DNA of 64,000 bases from NCBI GenBank assembly GCA_900546485.1, contig URDK01000004.1, positions 1-64,000 on the forward strand, in the 5' to 3' direction. Below, piece by piece: positions 16,437-25,246 of this stretch. Made by a program: the position numbers and the translations under genes. The notes beneath the pieces were generated by a model. It had not been told where the DNA came from, did not search any database, and was given only the letters and a program-made list of their open reading frames with translations. Every line of letters starts with the position of its first letter. Positions within the stretch are counted from its first letter, which is position 1. This DNA is from an uncultured Eubacteriales bacterium. Lineage in GTDB: Bacteria > Bacillota > Clostridia > Oscillospirales > Oscillospiraceae.

Positions 16437-17138
16437 ATGGCAAACATACTTATCTGTGACGACGACGTCGATATCGTCTCAGCGCTGAAGATCTACCTGT
16501 CGAACGAGGACTACAAGATATATACCGCGTTCACAGGCAAGCAGGCACTTGACTGCGTGAGGGAGCACGATATTGACCTGGTGCTCATGGACGTCATGAT
16601 GCCCGAGATGGACGGTATCGCGGCCACGGCGAAGCTGCGGGAGGAATACAACATCCCCGTCATCCTTCTCACGGCCAAGAGCGAGAGCTCCGACAAGGTG
16701 CTCGGCCTCAACGTGGGTGCGGACGACTATGTGACAAAGCCCTTCGACCCCATCGAGGTGCAGGCCCGCGTGCGGAGCCAGCTGCGGCGCTATACACGTC
16801 TCGGGGGACAGCAGAAGCGCGAGCCTCCGAAGGATACGATCACCATCGGCGGCGTGGAGCTCAACGACGCCGAAAAATCCGTCACCGTGGACGGCGAGCC
16901 CGTGCAGCTCACGCCCATCGAGTACAACATCCTCCACCTGCTGATGCGAAACCCGAACCGCGTCTTTTCGTCCACGCAGATCTATGAGCTCGTTTGGAAC
17001 GAGAACGCCTACGGCTCGGAGAGCGCCGTCGCAGTCCATATCCGCCACCTCAGGGAGAAGATCGAGATTAACCCCAGCGAGCCGCGCTACATAAAGGTCG
17101 TCTGGGGCCAGGGCTACAAGATGGAGGGCAAAAAGTAA
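16437..17138 (+). CDS. OmpR-family response regulator
   Basis: The 233-residue protein has a receiver domain (about 1-120) with acidic residues in ICDDDVD, phosphoacceptor Asp near 51 in LVLMDVMMPEMDG, Thr in LLTAKSE and Lys in DDYVTKPF. A winged-helix DNA-binding domain follows (about 135-230; VAVHIRHLREKIE, YIKVVWGQGYKM). It is translated together with the sensor kinase that begins one base inside its stop codon. The signal and targets are unknown. Confidence 0.93.
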   Translation: MANILICDDDVDIVSALKIYLSNEDYKIYTAFTGKQALDCVREHDIDLVLMDVMMPEMDGIAATAKLREEYNIPVILLTAKSESSDKVLGLNVGADDYVTKPFDPIEVQARVRSQLRRYTRLGGQQKREPPKDTITIGGVELNDAEKSVTVDGEPVQLTPIEYNILHLLMRNPNRVFSSTQIYELVWNENAYGSESAVAVHIRHLREKIEINPSEPRYIKVVWGQGYKMEGKK

Positions 17139-18820
17139 TGGACGACGAACTCATACCCGTTGAAACCGAAGAACCGCCGAAGGAGCGCGTGAAGCTCACG
17201 CACAACATCTGGGCCAAGGTCGGCGCCATAGTGCTGCTGTATGTGTTCGCGCTGTGCTTTTTAGCCTGCGCCGCCTGCTTTCTCTTAGGCGCCTATGGGG
17301 GCATATTAGAGGGCAACAACCTGAGCGGTACGCTTGAAAGCATCGACGTTGACCTCCCCGGCGGGCAGTTTGTGTATGACCTCGTACTGTTCTCGGCGAG
17401 CTTCAACTCTGCCTGTGTGCCGGTGGGCATAGTGTTAATCGCACTGGTGCTGGCATGCCTCATCTTCCTCTTTTGCGCCGCCGGGCATCGCAAGGGCGAG
17501 ACCGAGCCGCGGCTGAATCCGGTGGACCGTATCCCGCTCGACATCTACGCCGCCGCCGTGGTCATTGCCTGCATATTCATTGTTGCATTCTGCACGGAAT
17601 ATTTGTTTTATACTAATGTATTCAACTATTCGATAGGCATCCAGCTCGTGCTGCTGGCGCTTGCGCTTGGCGGTTTGGCCTTCGGCCTCGTCCTCGCGCT
17701 GCTGCTGAGCTTTGCCACGCGCGTCAAGTGCGGCAAGTGGTGGAGGAACACCATCATATACCGCGTACTGCGCTTCTGCTGGCGCGTCGTCAAGGCTGTC
17801 TGGCACTGGTTTGGCCGCGTGGGCCGCATGATACCCATCGTCTGGCGCACGGCGCTCATAATGGCGGGACTGTTCTTTATTGCGTTCATACTATTTTTAC
17901 TGATGTATGACCAGAGTGGAGGCTGGCTGCTCGTAGGGCTCCTTTTTGCCATCGTCATCTACGCCGCCGCCATTTTCGGAGCCTGGCAGATGAAGGGCAT
18001 CAAAAAGGCCGGGCAGCAGCTGGCCGAGGGCAATTTCAACGAGAAGATAGACACCACACACATGTACTGGGAGTTCAAGTCCCACGCCGAGAACCTCAAC
18101 AGCATCGGCGATGGCCTCGCGAAGGAGGTCGCCCAGCGCATGAAGTCCGAGCGGCTCAAGACCGAGCTCATAACCAACGTCTCGCACGACATCAAGACAC
18201 CGCTCACGTCAATAATAAACTATGTCGACCTCCTGCAGAAGGCCAAGACGGAAGAAGAGCGCGCCGAGTATCTCGCGGTGCTCGACCGCCAGTCCCACCG
18301 CCTCAAGAAGCTGACTGAGGACCTCGTCGAGGCGTCCAAGGCCTCCACCGGCAACATGAATGTAAACCTTGAGCCGACGAACACGCAGGAGATAATCAAC
18401 CAGTCCTTTGGTGAGTACAGCGCCAAGCTCGAGGCCGGACGGCTCAACACCGTCATCAGCATCCCCGAGCACGTACCCGTGGTAATGGCAGACGGGCGGC
18501 TGCTGTGGAGGGTCATAGATAACCTCTTCAACAACGTCGTCAAGTACGCCCTGCCCGAGACCCGCGTATACGTCGACGTGCGCGTCGAGGGTAGCGATGC
18601 GGTCATCTCGATGAAGAACATCTCCCGAGCGGCGCTCAACGTCAGCGTGGATGAGCTCCTGGAGCGCTTCGTCCGAGGCGACGCCTCCCGGACCACCGAG
18701 GGCAGCGGACTGGGCCTGAACATAGCCAAGAGCCTTACGGAGCTCCAGCACGGCACGTTCAGCATCAGCACCGATGGCGACCTGTTCAAAGCCGAGATAA
18801 GACTTCCACTGGCACAATAA
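17138..18820 (+). CDS. Multi-pass membrane sensor histidine kinase
   Basis: The 560-residue kinase has six or so membrane segments in its first half (near 26-48, 85-108, 128-150, 168-190, 236-256 and 262-282), a HAMP-like linker (about 285-335), and the HisKA domain with phosphoacceptor His near 350 in NVSHDIKTPLTS. The ATPase domain has the N box VIDNLFNNVVKYA and the G2 box GSGLGLNIAK. An external loop between the first two segments may sense the ligand. It overlaps the response regulator by one base, and a strong terminator follows. Confidence 0.92.
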   Translation: MDDELIPVETEEPPKERVKLTHNIWAKVGAIVLLYVFALCFLACAACFLLGAYGGILEGNNLSGTLESIDVDLPGGQFVYDLVLFSASFNSACVPVGIVLIALVLACLIFLFCAAGHRKGETEPRLNPVDRIPLDIYAAAVVIACIFIVAFCTEYLFYTNVFNYSIGIQLVLLALALGGLAFGLVLALLLSFATRVKCGKWWRNTIIYRVLRFCWRVVKAVWHWFGRVGRMIPIVWRTALIMAGLFFIAFILFLLMYDQSGGWLLVGLLFAIVIYAAAIFGAWQMKGIKKAGQQLAEGNFNEKIDTTHMYWEFKSHAENLNSIGDGLAKEVAQRMKSERLKTELITNVSHDIKTPLTSIINYVDLLQKAKTEEERAEYLAVLDRQSHRLKKLTEDLVEASKASTGNMNVNLEPTNTQEIINQSFGEYSAKLEAGRLNTVISIPEHVPVVMADGRLLWRVIDNLFNNVVKYALPETRVYVDVRVEGSDAVISMKNISRAALNVSVDELLERFVRGDASRTTEGSGLGLNIAKSLTELQHGTFSISTDGDLFKAEIRLPLAQ

Positions 18821-18825
18821 ACTCA

Positions 18826-18854
18826 AACGGCGCCGCTTGACATGCGGCGCCGTT
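18826..18854 (+). terminator. Terminator after the two-component operon
   Basis: AACGGCGCCGC at 18826-18836 pairs perfectly with GCGGCGCCGTT at 18844-18854 around a seven-base loop, followed by CTGTTAT. The T content after the stem is low. Confidence 0.65.
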
Positions 18855-18864
18855 CTGTTATACT
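18837..18864 (+). promoter_or_regulatory. Promoter of the riboswitch-MATE unit
   Basis: TTGACA at 18837-18842 and TATACT at 18859-18864 are separated by 16 bases. The -35 box lies in the loop of the preceding terminator. Transcription would start near 18871, about a dozen bases before the aptamer. Confidence 0.7.
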
Positions 18865-18882
18865 GAAATAAATATTGTTCCC

Positions 18883-18989
18883 TTTCTTCGGAAACGAGAG
18901 TATTCTCTACTGGCGGTGAAAGCCCGCGAGCGAAAGCTAACCCGGTCATATCCCGGGGCCAACAGTTCAGGTCTGGATGGGAGAAGAAA
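18883..18989 (+). ncRNA. FMN-riboswitch-like aptamer, variant core
   Basis: P1 is TTTCTTC (18883-18889) with GAAGAAA (18983-18989). Canonical RFN landmarks are GGCGGTGAAAGCCCGCGAGC, CCCGG...CCCGGGGCC, ACAGT and TCTGGATGGGAGAAGA, the last including the adenine that reads the flavin ring. Compared from memory with the Fusobacterium aptamer numbering, the positions of G11, G28, G62 and G84 appear to be A, U, A and A here. G11, G28 and G62 contact the FMN phosphate, so FMN may not be the ligand. The downstream gene is a MATE pump and not a riboflavin gene. Rare FMN-riboswitch variants that no longer bind FMN and precede efflux pumps are known from C. difficile. Confidence 0.9.
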
Positions 18990-19016
18990 GCCGCCAATGG
19001 TACCAAGCGGCGCTCC

Positions 19017-19072
19017 CCGGACTGTGGAAAAGGGAGACGTCGCAGTCGGTATTGTCATGCCGGCTGTTTTTT
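19017..19072 (+). terminator. Riboswitch expression platform: terminator and competing hairpin
   Basis: CAGTCGG at 19043-19049 pairs with CCGGCTG at 19060-19066 (one G-U pair), followed by six T residues at 19067-19072, an intrinsic terminator. The same CAGTCGG can instead pair upstream with CCGGACTG at 19017-19024 with one bulge, an antiterminator. The arrangement indicates control by transcription termination between aptamer and gene. Confidence 0.7.
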
Positions 19073-19110
19073 CATGCCCGGCGGCGCAGGGAGTCGGAAG
19101 GAGAAGCTGT

Positions 19111-20487
19111 ATGGAGGAGAGAACAAAAACCGCAAACCCGCTCGAGACCGAGCCTATATTCAGGCTGCTGCTCAAATACTCGGTGCCTACGGCGCTGACT
19201 CTGATGGTCAACTACCTCTACAATATCGTTGACCAGATATTTGTCGGCCAGGGCGTGGGCATATCCGGCATGACCGCCACGAACGTGGCCTTCCCGCTGA
19301 TGATTCTCGTGAACTCTATTGCTCTTCTGCTGGGCGATGGCTGCGCGGCCAACATGAGCCTCTGTCTGGGCCGCCGCCAGCAGGAGGATGCGGACGCCAC
19401 GGCGTCGCACGCGCTGACTCTGATAATCAGCAGCGGTCTGATATGCGCCCTAGGCTGCGGCATTTTTGCGCCTAGGCTGGTCGTGCTCTGCGGAACCACG
19501 GATACGGCCTACGACCAGGCCATTGCCTATCTGCGCGCGGTGGCCTGGGGCATACCGTTTCAGCTCATGTGTCCGGCCTTCACAGCTATAATCCGTGCAG
19601 ACGGCGCGCCGCAGTACACGATGAAGTGCATGATACTTGGCGCAGTCATAAACCTCATCCTGGACCCTGTATTCATCTTCATCTTCAAGATGGGCGTCGT
19701 CGGCGCCGGCATAGCAACGGCCATTGGCCAGTGTGCCGCCGGCTGCATGTGTCTCATGTATCTCAGGAACATGCGCACCGTAAAAATACGCCGTCGTCAC
19801 CTCAGGCCCACGCTCCGCATCACCTGGCGCATACTCAGCCTCGGCTTTCCAAGCCTTCTGACTCAGGCCATGACCGCGCTGGTGCAGATAACGCTCAACA
19901 ACCTCATGCGCAAGTACGGCGCTATGAGTATCTACGGCAGCGACATCGCCCTGTCGGTCTACGGCATGATGGTCAAGGTCTATCAGATAGCACATTCGTT
20001 GTTCGTGGGCGTGTCCTCGGCGGTGCAGCCGATAAACGGCTTCAACTTCGGCGCGAAGCACTACGAGCGCGTACACAGCACGTACAGCCTCGCCATACGC
20101 GTCTCGCTGGGCATTTCGGTGGTGTGCTTTCTCGTGTTCATGCTGCTGCCCAGGCAGATAGGCTCGCTCTTTGTCTCCGACAGTGAGCTATACCTCGTCT
20201 GTTCAGCGCACGTGTTTCGTATATATATGATGGCCTTTTTTATCTACGGCTTCCACATGACCACAGCGTCCTTCTTCCAGGGCATAGGCAAGCCGGTGCG
20301 CTCTCTGCTCATCCCGCTGGTGAGGCAGGGCGTGTTTCTGATCCCGCTTGCGCTGCTGCTCTCCGGCCGCTATGGGCTCGACGGCGCGCTATACGCCGTG
20401 CCGATAGCCGATGTGCTGGTTTTCCTGCTGAGCGCCGTACTGGTCATCTTAGAATTTCGCGCCTGGCGGCGAGCCGGTTGGCTGTAA
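19111..20487 (+). CDS. MATE-family efflux transporter
   Basis: The 458-residue protein has the twelve-helix MATE fold, with family segments LKYSVPTALTLMVNYLYNIVDQIFVGQ at the start (first helices), GVGAGIATAIGQ in the middle and the second-half repeat GFPSLLTQAMTALVQ and GVSSAVQPINGFNFGA. It exports organic compounds using an ion gradient. ATG 19111 is chosen because GGAAGGAG lies at 19096-19103; longer frames run through the riboswitch. The aptamer upstream predicts that a flavin-like compound controls expression and may be the exported substrate. Confidence 0.92.
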   Translation: MEERTKTANPLETEPIFRLLLKYSVPTALTLMVNYLYNIVDQIFVGQGVGISGMTATNVAFPLMILVNSIALLLGDGCAANMSLCLGRRQQEDADATASHALTLIISSGLICALGCGIFAPRLVVLCGTTDTAYDQAIAYLRAVAWGIPFQLMCPAFTAIIRADGAPQYTMKCMILGAVINLILDPVFIFIFKMGVVGAGIATAIGQCAAGCMCLMYLRNMRTVKIRRRHLRPTLRITWRILSLGFPSLLTQAMTALVQITLNNLMRKYGAMSIYGSDIALSVYGMMVKVYQIAHSLFVGVSSAVQPINGFNFGAKHYERVHSTYSLAIRVSLGISVVCFLVFMLLPRQIGSLFVSDSELYLVCSAHVFRIYMMAFFIYGFHMTTASFFQGIGKPVRSLLIPLVRQGVFLIPLALLLSGRYGLDGALYAVPIADVLVFLLSAVLVILEFRAWRRAGWL

Positions 20488-20501
20488 TATTGTCGCGGAA
20501 G

Positions 20502-20530
20502 TCATATCCGGACGCCCGTCCTCATAGTCT
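20502..20530 (+). promoter_or_regulatory. Possible sigma-E promoter of spoIVA
   Basis: TCATAT at 20502-20507 and CATAGTCT at 20523-20530 are separated by 15 bases, similar to the sporulation sigma-E pattern (ATA-rich -35, CATACA-like -10). spoIVA is a sigma-E gene in B. subtilis. The match is partial. Confidence 0.4.
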
Positions 20531-20563
20531 CTAACAAGAGTTCACGGGAAAAGAGGGCGGAAC

Positions 20564-22042
20564 ATGACAAACACTTCCATTTATCAGGACATAGCCCAGC
20601 GGACCGGCGGGGACATATATCTCGGGCTGGTCGGCCCGGTGCGGACTGGTAAGTCCACGTTCATCCGGCGGTTCATGGAGACGCTGGTAATACCCAACAT
20701 AGAGGACGTGTACGCCCGGGAGCGGGCGAAGGATGAGCTGCCGCAGTCCGGCTCGGGCCGGACGATAATGACGGCGGAGCCGAAATTTGTGCCGGAGGAC
20801 GCAGTAAACGTGACGCTCGAGGGCGGCGTATCGTTCTCTGTGCGCATGGTGGACTGCGTGGGTTACATGGTCGAGGGGGCATCCGGCCAGTTCGAGGACG
20901 GCGAGGAGCGCATGGTCGCCACGCCGTGGTTCGACGAGGAGGTCAGCATGAGCCGAGCCGCCGAGGAGGGGACCCGCCGCGTCATAGCCGAGCATTCGAC
21001 CATCGGTATAGTCATGACGACGGACGGCAGCATCTGCGGCATACCGCGCGAGGGCTATGTCCCCGCCGAGGAACGCGTCGTGGCGGAGCTCAAGTCAATA
21101 GGGAAGCCATTTGTGCTCATCTTGAACAGCGCTGAGCCCTATTCCGAGAGCGCGCAGTCGCTCAGGAGCGAGCTGGCCGAAAAATACGGCGTCACCTGCG
21201 TTTGTGTGAACTGCCTCGACCTCTCCGGCGAGGACATCGAAGAGATATTGAAGTTTGCGCTCTACGAGTTCCCGATAGCGGAGCTCGGCATATATCTTCC
21301 GTCCTGGCTGGACGCCCTGCCCGCGGACGCGCCGCTCAAGGCTGGCATTTTCGAGGGCATCGCTGAGGCGGTGCAGAACATGAGCCGAGTGCGGGACGCC
21401 TTCGGCATAATGGACGCCCTAGGCTCGCGTGAGGACGTGAGCGCGGCGGGCGTAAAGAAGGTGGATATGGGCACCGGCAAGGTCACGGCGGAGCTGGAGC
21501 TTCCGCGCAGCCTCTACTATGATACGATCAGTGAACAGTCCGGCTTTGATATACGCGACGACGGCGACCTCATGACGCTGCTGACGCATATCAAGGACAT
21601 CAAGGCGGATTACGACCACGTCAGCGAGGCATTGCGTGACGTGCGCGAGAAGGGCTACGGCGTAGTCATGCCGCTTCCGGGCGAGCTTAGGCTTGAGGAG
21701 CCGCAGATCGTGCGCAGCGGAGGCCGGTACAGCGTGCGGCTCAAGGCCAGCGCGCCGAGCATACACATGATGATGACGAACATCGAGACTGAGGTCACGC
21801 CCGCACTCGGCGGCGAGAAGGCCTCCGAGGAGATAATGGGTTTCCTGCTCCAGGGCTTCGACGGCGATGTGAGCCGCATTTGGGAGTCCAACATCTTCGG
21901 CAAGTCGCTCTACGACATCGCGGAGGAGGGACTAGAGGCCAAGATCAAGCGCATGCCTCCCAGTGTCCAGAATAAGCTGCGCAACACCATGCAGCGCATA
22001 GTCAACGAGGGCAGCGGCGGACTCATATGCATAATCCTTTAA
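20564..22042 (+). CDS. spoIVA: Stage IV sporulation protein A
   Basis: SpoIVA is the ATPase that polymerises on the forespore surface as the base layer of the spore coat. The 492-residue protein has the family length. The Walker A motif GPVRTGKST is at residues 24-32, followed by the TRAFAC-type GTPase-like core with MVDCVGYMVEGA and a C-terminal region ending SGGLICIIL, where the last residues attach to SpoVM and the membrane. The start ATG follows AGAGGGCGG. A sigma-E-like promoter precedes it and a terminator follows. Confidence 0.97.
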   Translation: MTNTSIYQDIAQRTGGDIYLGLVGPVRTGKSTFIRRFMETLVIPNIEDVYARERAKDELPQSGSGRTIMTAEPKFVPEDAVNVTLEGGVSFSVRMVDCVGYMVEGASGQFEDGEERMVATPWFDEEVSMSRAAEEGTRRVIAEHSTIGIVMTTDGSICGIPREGYVPAEERVVAELKSIGKPFVLILNSAEPYSESAQSLRSELAEKYGVTCVCVNCLDLSGEDIEEILKFALYEFPIAELGIYLPSWLDALPADAPLKAGIFEGIAEAVQNMSRVRDAFGIMDALGSREDVSAAGVKKVDMGTGKVTAELELPRSLYYDTISEQSGFDIRDDGDLMTLLTHIKDIKADYDHVSEALRDVREKGYGVVMPLPGELRLEEPQIVRSGGRYSVRLKASAPSIHMMMTNIETEVTPALGGEKASEEIMGFLLQGFDGDVSRIWESNIFGKSLYDIAEEGLEAKIKRMPPSVQNKLRNTMQRIVNEGSGGLICIIL

Positions 22043-22044
22043 AA

Positions 22045-22079
22045 AAACAGGCTCCGTGGAGACCCACGGAGCCTGTTTT
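22045..22079 (+). terminator. Terminator after spoIVA
   Basis: AAACAGGCTCCGTGG pairs with CCACGGAGCCTGTTT around a short loop, with flanking A and T runs, so it can serve spoIVA and the converging small membrane gene. Confidence 0.85.
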
Positions 22080-22087
22080 ACTATCAT

Positions 22088-22372
22088 TTATCGCTCAGTT
22101 TCGCGTATCCCGTCGTTTTTAAGGAGTTGCAGAGCTCCAAAAAGAAAAATCAGGGCGTAGCCAATGACGGGGAGGTAGAACTGCAAAAGCTTCATATCAG
22201 CGTCAGGACCGCCGCTGATCCTGTACATATAGACCAGCAAGCCGGCACTCACGCCGGAGAACAGCGAGGTAAGACCACCGCATATAGTCCTGAGCAGAAA
22301 GTGCTTTCCTGTAAAAGATGCAGCGAGACATATTAGCATCAGGACATTTGCTGCTATGAACAGCTCCGTCAT
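22088..22372 (-). CDS. Small membrane protein of unknown function
   Basis: From ATG 22372, preceded by GGAGG, the protein has 94 residues and three hydrophobic segments (about 4-22, 27-47 and 62-83), ending in a charged tail (KNDGIRETER). I recognise no family. The frame is open further upstream but without a ribosome-binding site. It lies just after vanT on the same strand, 67 bases from the vanT stop, and might be co-transcribed with the van genes. Confidence 0.6.
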   Translation of the reverse strand: MTELFIAANVLMLICLAASFTGKHFLLRTICGGLTSLFSGVSAGLLVYMYRISGGPDADMKLLQFYLPVIGYALIFLFGALQLLKNDGIRETER

Positions 22373-22439
22373 GGCCAAACCTCCAGATAACAAAGTCACA
22401 AGGCGCATATTACCACAGAAAGTTTGGCCAGTCAACAGA

Positions 22440-24521
22440 TTAGAGCCAAATCCTCGGCAGCCGTTTGCCGAGACGGCTGAGGATCTCATTTGAAATGGTT
22501 CCGCAGTGCGCGGCGAGCTCCTCACAGGGCAGACCGGGACCTATCAGCACAACCGTGTCGCCGGGTTTTACGTCTCCGCAGTCCGTGACGTCTACAAAGA
22601 GCTGGTCCATGCACACGCGGCCTATCACCGGTGCGCGATGCCCGTTAACCAGCGCCTCAGCGCCTTCGCACTCGCGCGGAAAGCCGTCGCCGTAGCCTAT
22701 GGGCAGCACTGCCACGCAGCTCGGGCGGGCCGTGGTGTAGGCGAGACCGTAGCCGAGCCCGGCGCCCGCGTGCAGGGAGCGTACCTGCTCGACGCGAGCC
22801 TTCAGACTGAGCGCCGGGACCAGGTCCGGCCAGATGCCGGTGTCGTCCATGGCGGAGCTCTTGACGCCGTAGAGGGCTATGCCGACCCTCGCGTAGGCGC
22901 AGCGCGCGTCGGGGTAGTTCAGCAGGCCGTAGCTGCTCTGCGTGTGGAGTTTTCCCGGGTCATAGCCGTCCCGCCTTAGCGTGTCGGCCAGCGCAAAGAA
23001 ACGCTCGACCTGCCCTTCGGTGAAGCTGCGGCTCTCATCCGAGAGACTGTCCGAGACGCAGAGGTGCGTGAACATGCCCGTCACACGCAGGTGGGGGAGG
23101 GAGAATATCTCTTCGATGCCTTTGATATCGCCCGGGTCGGTTCCGAGGCGGTGCATGCCGGTATCTATCTTGATGTGCACGTCGATGTTCCGCCCAAAGG
23201 CAGATAGGGAACGAGCGTAGTCCGGCTCGGTGACCGTCTGCGTGAGATGATAGCGCGCAAGGCACTCAAAGCTCTCGGGTGCGGTCCAGCCGAGGATGAG
23301 TATCACGCCCTTGACCCCGGCTCTCCGGAGCTGAACACCCTCTGCCGCGCAGGCCACGGCAAAGGCGCGCACGCCGCAGCTGTTCAAGAGCCTTGCAGCC
23401 TTCACCGCACCGTGCCCGTAGGCCTCGCACTTGAGGACGGCCATCAGCTCGCAGCCGCCAGGGAGAATGGAGCGCAGATTCTCAGCGTTCTGACGGAGCG
23501 TATCCGCGTCGACCTCGACCCAGGCACGACTCCTGTCATCGGGCTTGGCAGGTCTTATTCTGTGCCAGACAAGCAAAGTGACTGCTGCTGCCGCTGCGGA
23601 GCCGAGGCAAACTGCTATATAATGCCCCACGCTGTTTTCAACAAGCAGTTCCCAAAGACCGACCACGCGAGCGGCCCCGCGCACTATCACTATCACCCAG
23701 GGGTGCAAAATATAGACAAGCAGCGAAAACGGAGAAAGCCAGCCGGACGCCTTTCCTTTTGGAATGAGCAGCAGCGCAAAGAGAAAATACATGACGGCGG
23801 GCAGGAAAACGTACATGCTGTCGTGTCTCTGCCAGTCGAGATGCCGCAAAATGAGTGCCTCCGCAAGCATGAGCGCAAAGGATGAGGCAAGCCCTGCGGC
23901 CGAAGCGCCCTTAGCGGGCAGCTTTACACTGCGCATCGACGCTCCCAGCAGCAGAAAGAGCGGAGCAAAGAACAGCCCGTTGCGTGTGTAGCCTGCGACA
24001 CAGAAGATGACGCCGTAGACATCGGAAACCACCGGCACGCCGCTCACGAGGCCCCAGTAGCTGTCGCCGAGCAGCCCTAGCAGATACAGCGTTCCCGCAA
24101 TGCCGAGTCCCGCCCTTGAGCGAGCCAGCAGCGAGGCTACAAGCACGCCCAGCAGCGCAGCTGGCAGGTACCAGAGGTGGTAAAAGGTTCCCTCGAAGAG
24201 CAACTGCGTTACAGCTGACGCGGGCGTAAGGCCCTTTAAGTTGCCTGCGTAAAGGTTGAGCGGCAGATAGAGCAAAATGCTTGCCAAATATATGATGCCG
24301 GTCTTTTTGAGGAAATTTCTCGTCTTTTCCGGCTTACCAACGACGAAATAGCCTGTGACCATGAAGAAAAACGGTACCGCAACCCGCGCGAGCACACGAG
24401 TGAAGATGAAGTCCGCCGTCTCGCTGTAAGTCAGCAGGGGAGAGCAGTGTATGGCCACCACCAAAAACGCCGCGGCTACGCGGAAATATTCGATGCCGAC
24501 GAGTTTTCTTGCTGTTTTCAT
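22440..24521 (-). CDS. vanT: Membrane-bound serine/alanine racemase VanT
   Basis: VanT supplies D-serine for D-Ala-D-Ser precursors. The 693-residue protein has an N-terminal acyltransferase-3-type membrane domain (about 1-325, some ten helices, FRVAAAFLVVAIHCSPLL early) that probably takes up L-serine, fused to an alanine racemase-type PLP domain (about 335-693). The PLP lysine is in AVLKCEAYGHGA and a catalytic Tyr region in LGYGLAYTT. ATG 24521 overlaps the vanXY stop codon in an ATGA and has GGAG nine bases before it. It is the third gene of the vanG-vanXY-vanT set. Confidence 0.93.
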   Translation of the reverse strand: MKTARKLVGIEYFRVAAAFLVVAIHCSPLLTYSETADFIFTRVLARVAVPFFFMVTGYFVVGKPEKTRNFLKKTGIIYLASILLYLPLNLYAGNLKGLTPASAVTQLLFEGTFYHLWYLPAALLGVLVASLLARSRAGLGIAGTLYLLGLLGDSYWGLVSGVPVVSDVYGVIFCVAGYTRNGLFFAPLFLLLGASMRSVKLPAKGASAAGLASSFALMLAEALILRHLDWQRHDSMYVFLPAVMYFLFALLLIPKGKASGWLSPFSLLVYILHPWVIVIVRGAARVVGLWELLVENSVGHYIAVCLGSAAAAAVTLLVWHRIRPAKPDDRSRAWVEVDADTLRQNAENLRSILPGGCELMAVLKCEAYGHGAVKAARLLNSCGVRAFAVACAAEGVQLRRAGVKGVILILGWTAPESFECLARYHLTQTVTEPDYARSLSAFGRNIDVHIKIDTGMHRLGTDPGDIKGIEEIFSLPHLRVTGMFTHLCVSDSLSDESRSFTEGQVERFFALADTLRRDGYDPGKLHTQSSYGLLNYPDARCAYARVGIALYGVKSSAMDDTGIWPDLVPALSLKARVEQVRSLHAGAGLGYGLAYTTARPSCVAVLPIGYGDGFPRECEGAEALVNGHRAPVIGRVCMDQLFVDVTDCGDVKPGDTVVLIGPGLPCEELAAHCGTISNEILSRLGKRLPRIWL

Positions 24522-25243
24522 GCCGGTTTTCTCCAAAGAGTATAGATGTAGCCGTCGACGTTATTTCCTGATACCTGATAAGGCGCGTCGGGCAGCCCTA
24601 GCGCGTCGCGCGCTCCGGCGAAGCCGACCTCTGCCTCGTATATCTCACCACGGACCTCAAGGAGCCGCTCGGGGTAGGGGTAGGAGCGCAGATATTCGAC
24701 GTATTCCTCCAGGCAAAGCCCCATATCGCACATTATCCGAGCGTGTGGGCGACCGACATAGCGGAAGTGCCAGGGCTCGGCGGCGATACCTGTGATATCC
24801 TCTTTGCCGCTCTGATAGCGCTCGACGAAGCCGTAGTCCGCTGCGAGGGCGCGGAAACGGCCGCAGATGCCGTCATAGGGAAACTCGGGGCGGATGAAGT
24901 CAATGCTGTCCGCACGGAGCGCAAGGTCGATGGCAAGACCTGTCTGGTGTTCGCTGCAGCCAGGGAGGGCGACGTATTTGCGCGTGAACTCCGCTCCGTT
25001 TTCGCGCATGGAGCCGTCCCAAATCTCCTGCTGCTCCTCTGCGGAGCGCCATCCGCTTACCGGGACTATCTCGCCAGCGGCCCCAAGCCGGGAAATGAGC
25101 CCGGAGAGCATCGCTGCCGCTCTGGTGTCGAGCAGTATGTCGCTGCCCGGGACCGCCGGGGCGAGGACAGGGCGCTCCATGTGCTGTATCGGGTGCTCGG
25201 AATTCACGAGGATGAGCAGTCCGCTGTGTATCCCACCACGCAT
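24518..25243 (-). CDS. vanXY: D,D-peptidase VanXY
   Basis: The 241-residue enzyme removes D-Ala-D-Ala dipeptides and C-terminal D-Ala so that only D-Ala-D-Ser precursors remain. The M15 zinc motifs are SEHQTGLAIDL (His, Asp) near residue 115-125 and EPWHFRYVG (Glu, His) near 177. There is no signal peptide or membrane segment, as expected of the cytoplasmic VanXY of the C, E and G types. It begins three bases after the vanG stop, with GGAGGG ahead. Confidence 0.9.
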   Translation of the reverse strand: MRGGIHSGLLILVNSEHPIQHMERPVLAPAVPGSDILLDTRAAAMLSGLISRLGAAGEIVPVSGWRSAEEQQEIWDGSMRENGAEFTRKYVALPGCSEHQTGLAIDLALRADSIDFIRPEFPYDGICGRFRALAADYGFVERYQSGKEDITGIAAEPWHFRYVGRPHARIMCDMGLCLEEYVEYLRSYPYPERLLEVRGEIYEAEVGFAGARDALGLPDAPYQVSGNNVDGYIYTLWRKPA

Positions 25244-25246
25244 GGC

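Noticed and set aside
18916..19110. N-terminal extension of the MATE protein through the riboswitch
   Set aside because: The extra codons lie in the aptamer and terminator; the GGAAGGAG before ATG 19111 marks the start.
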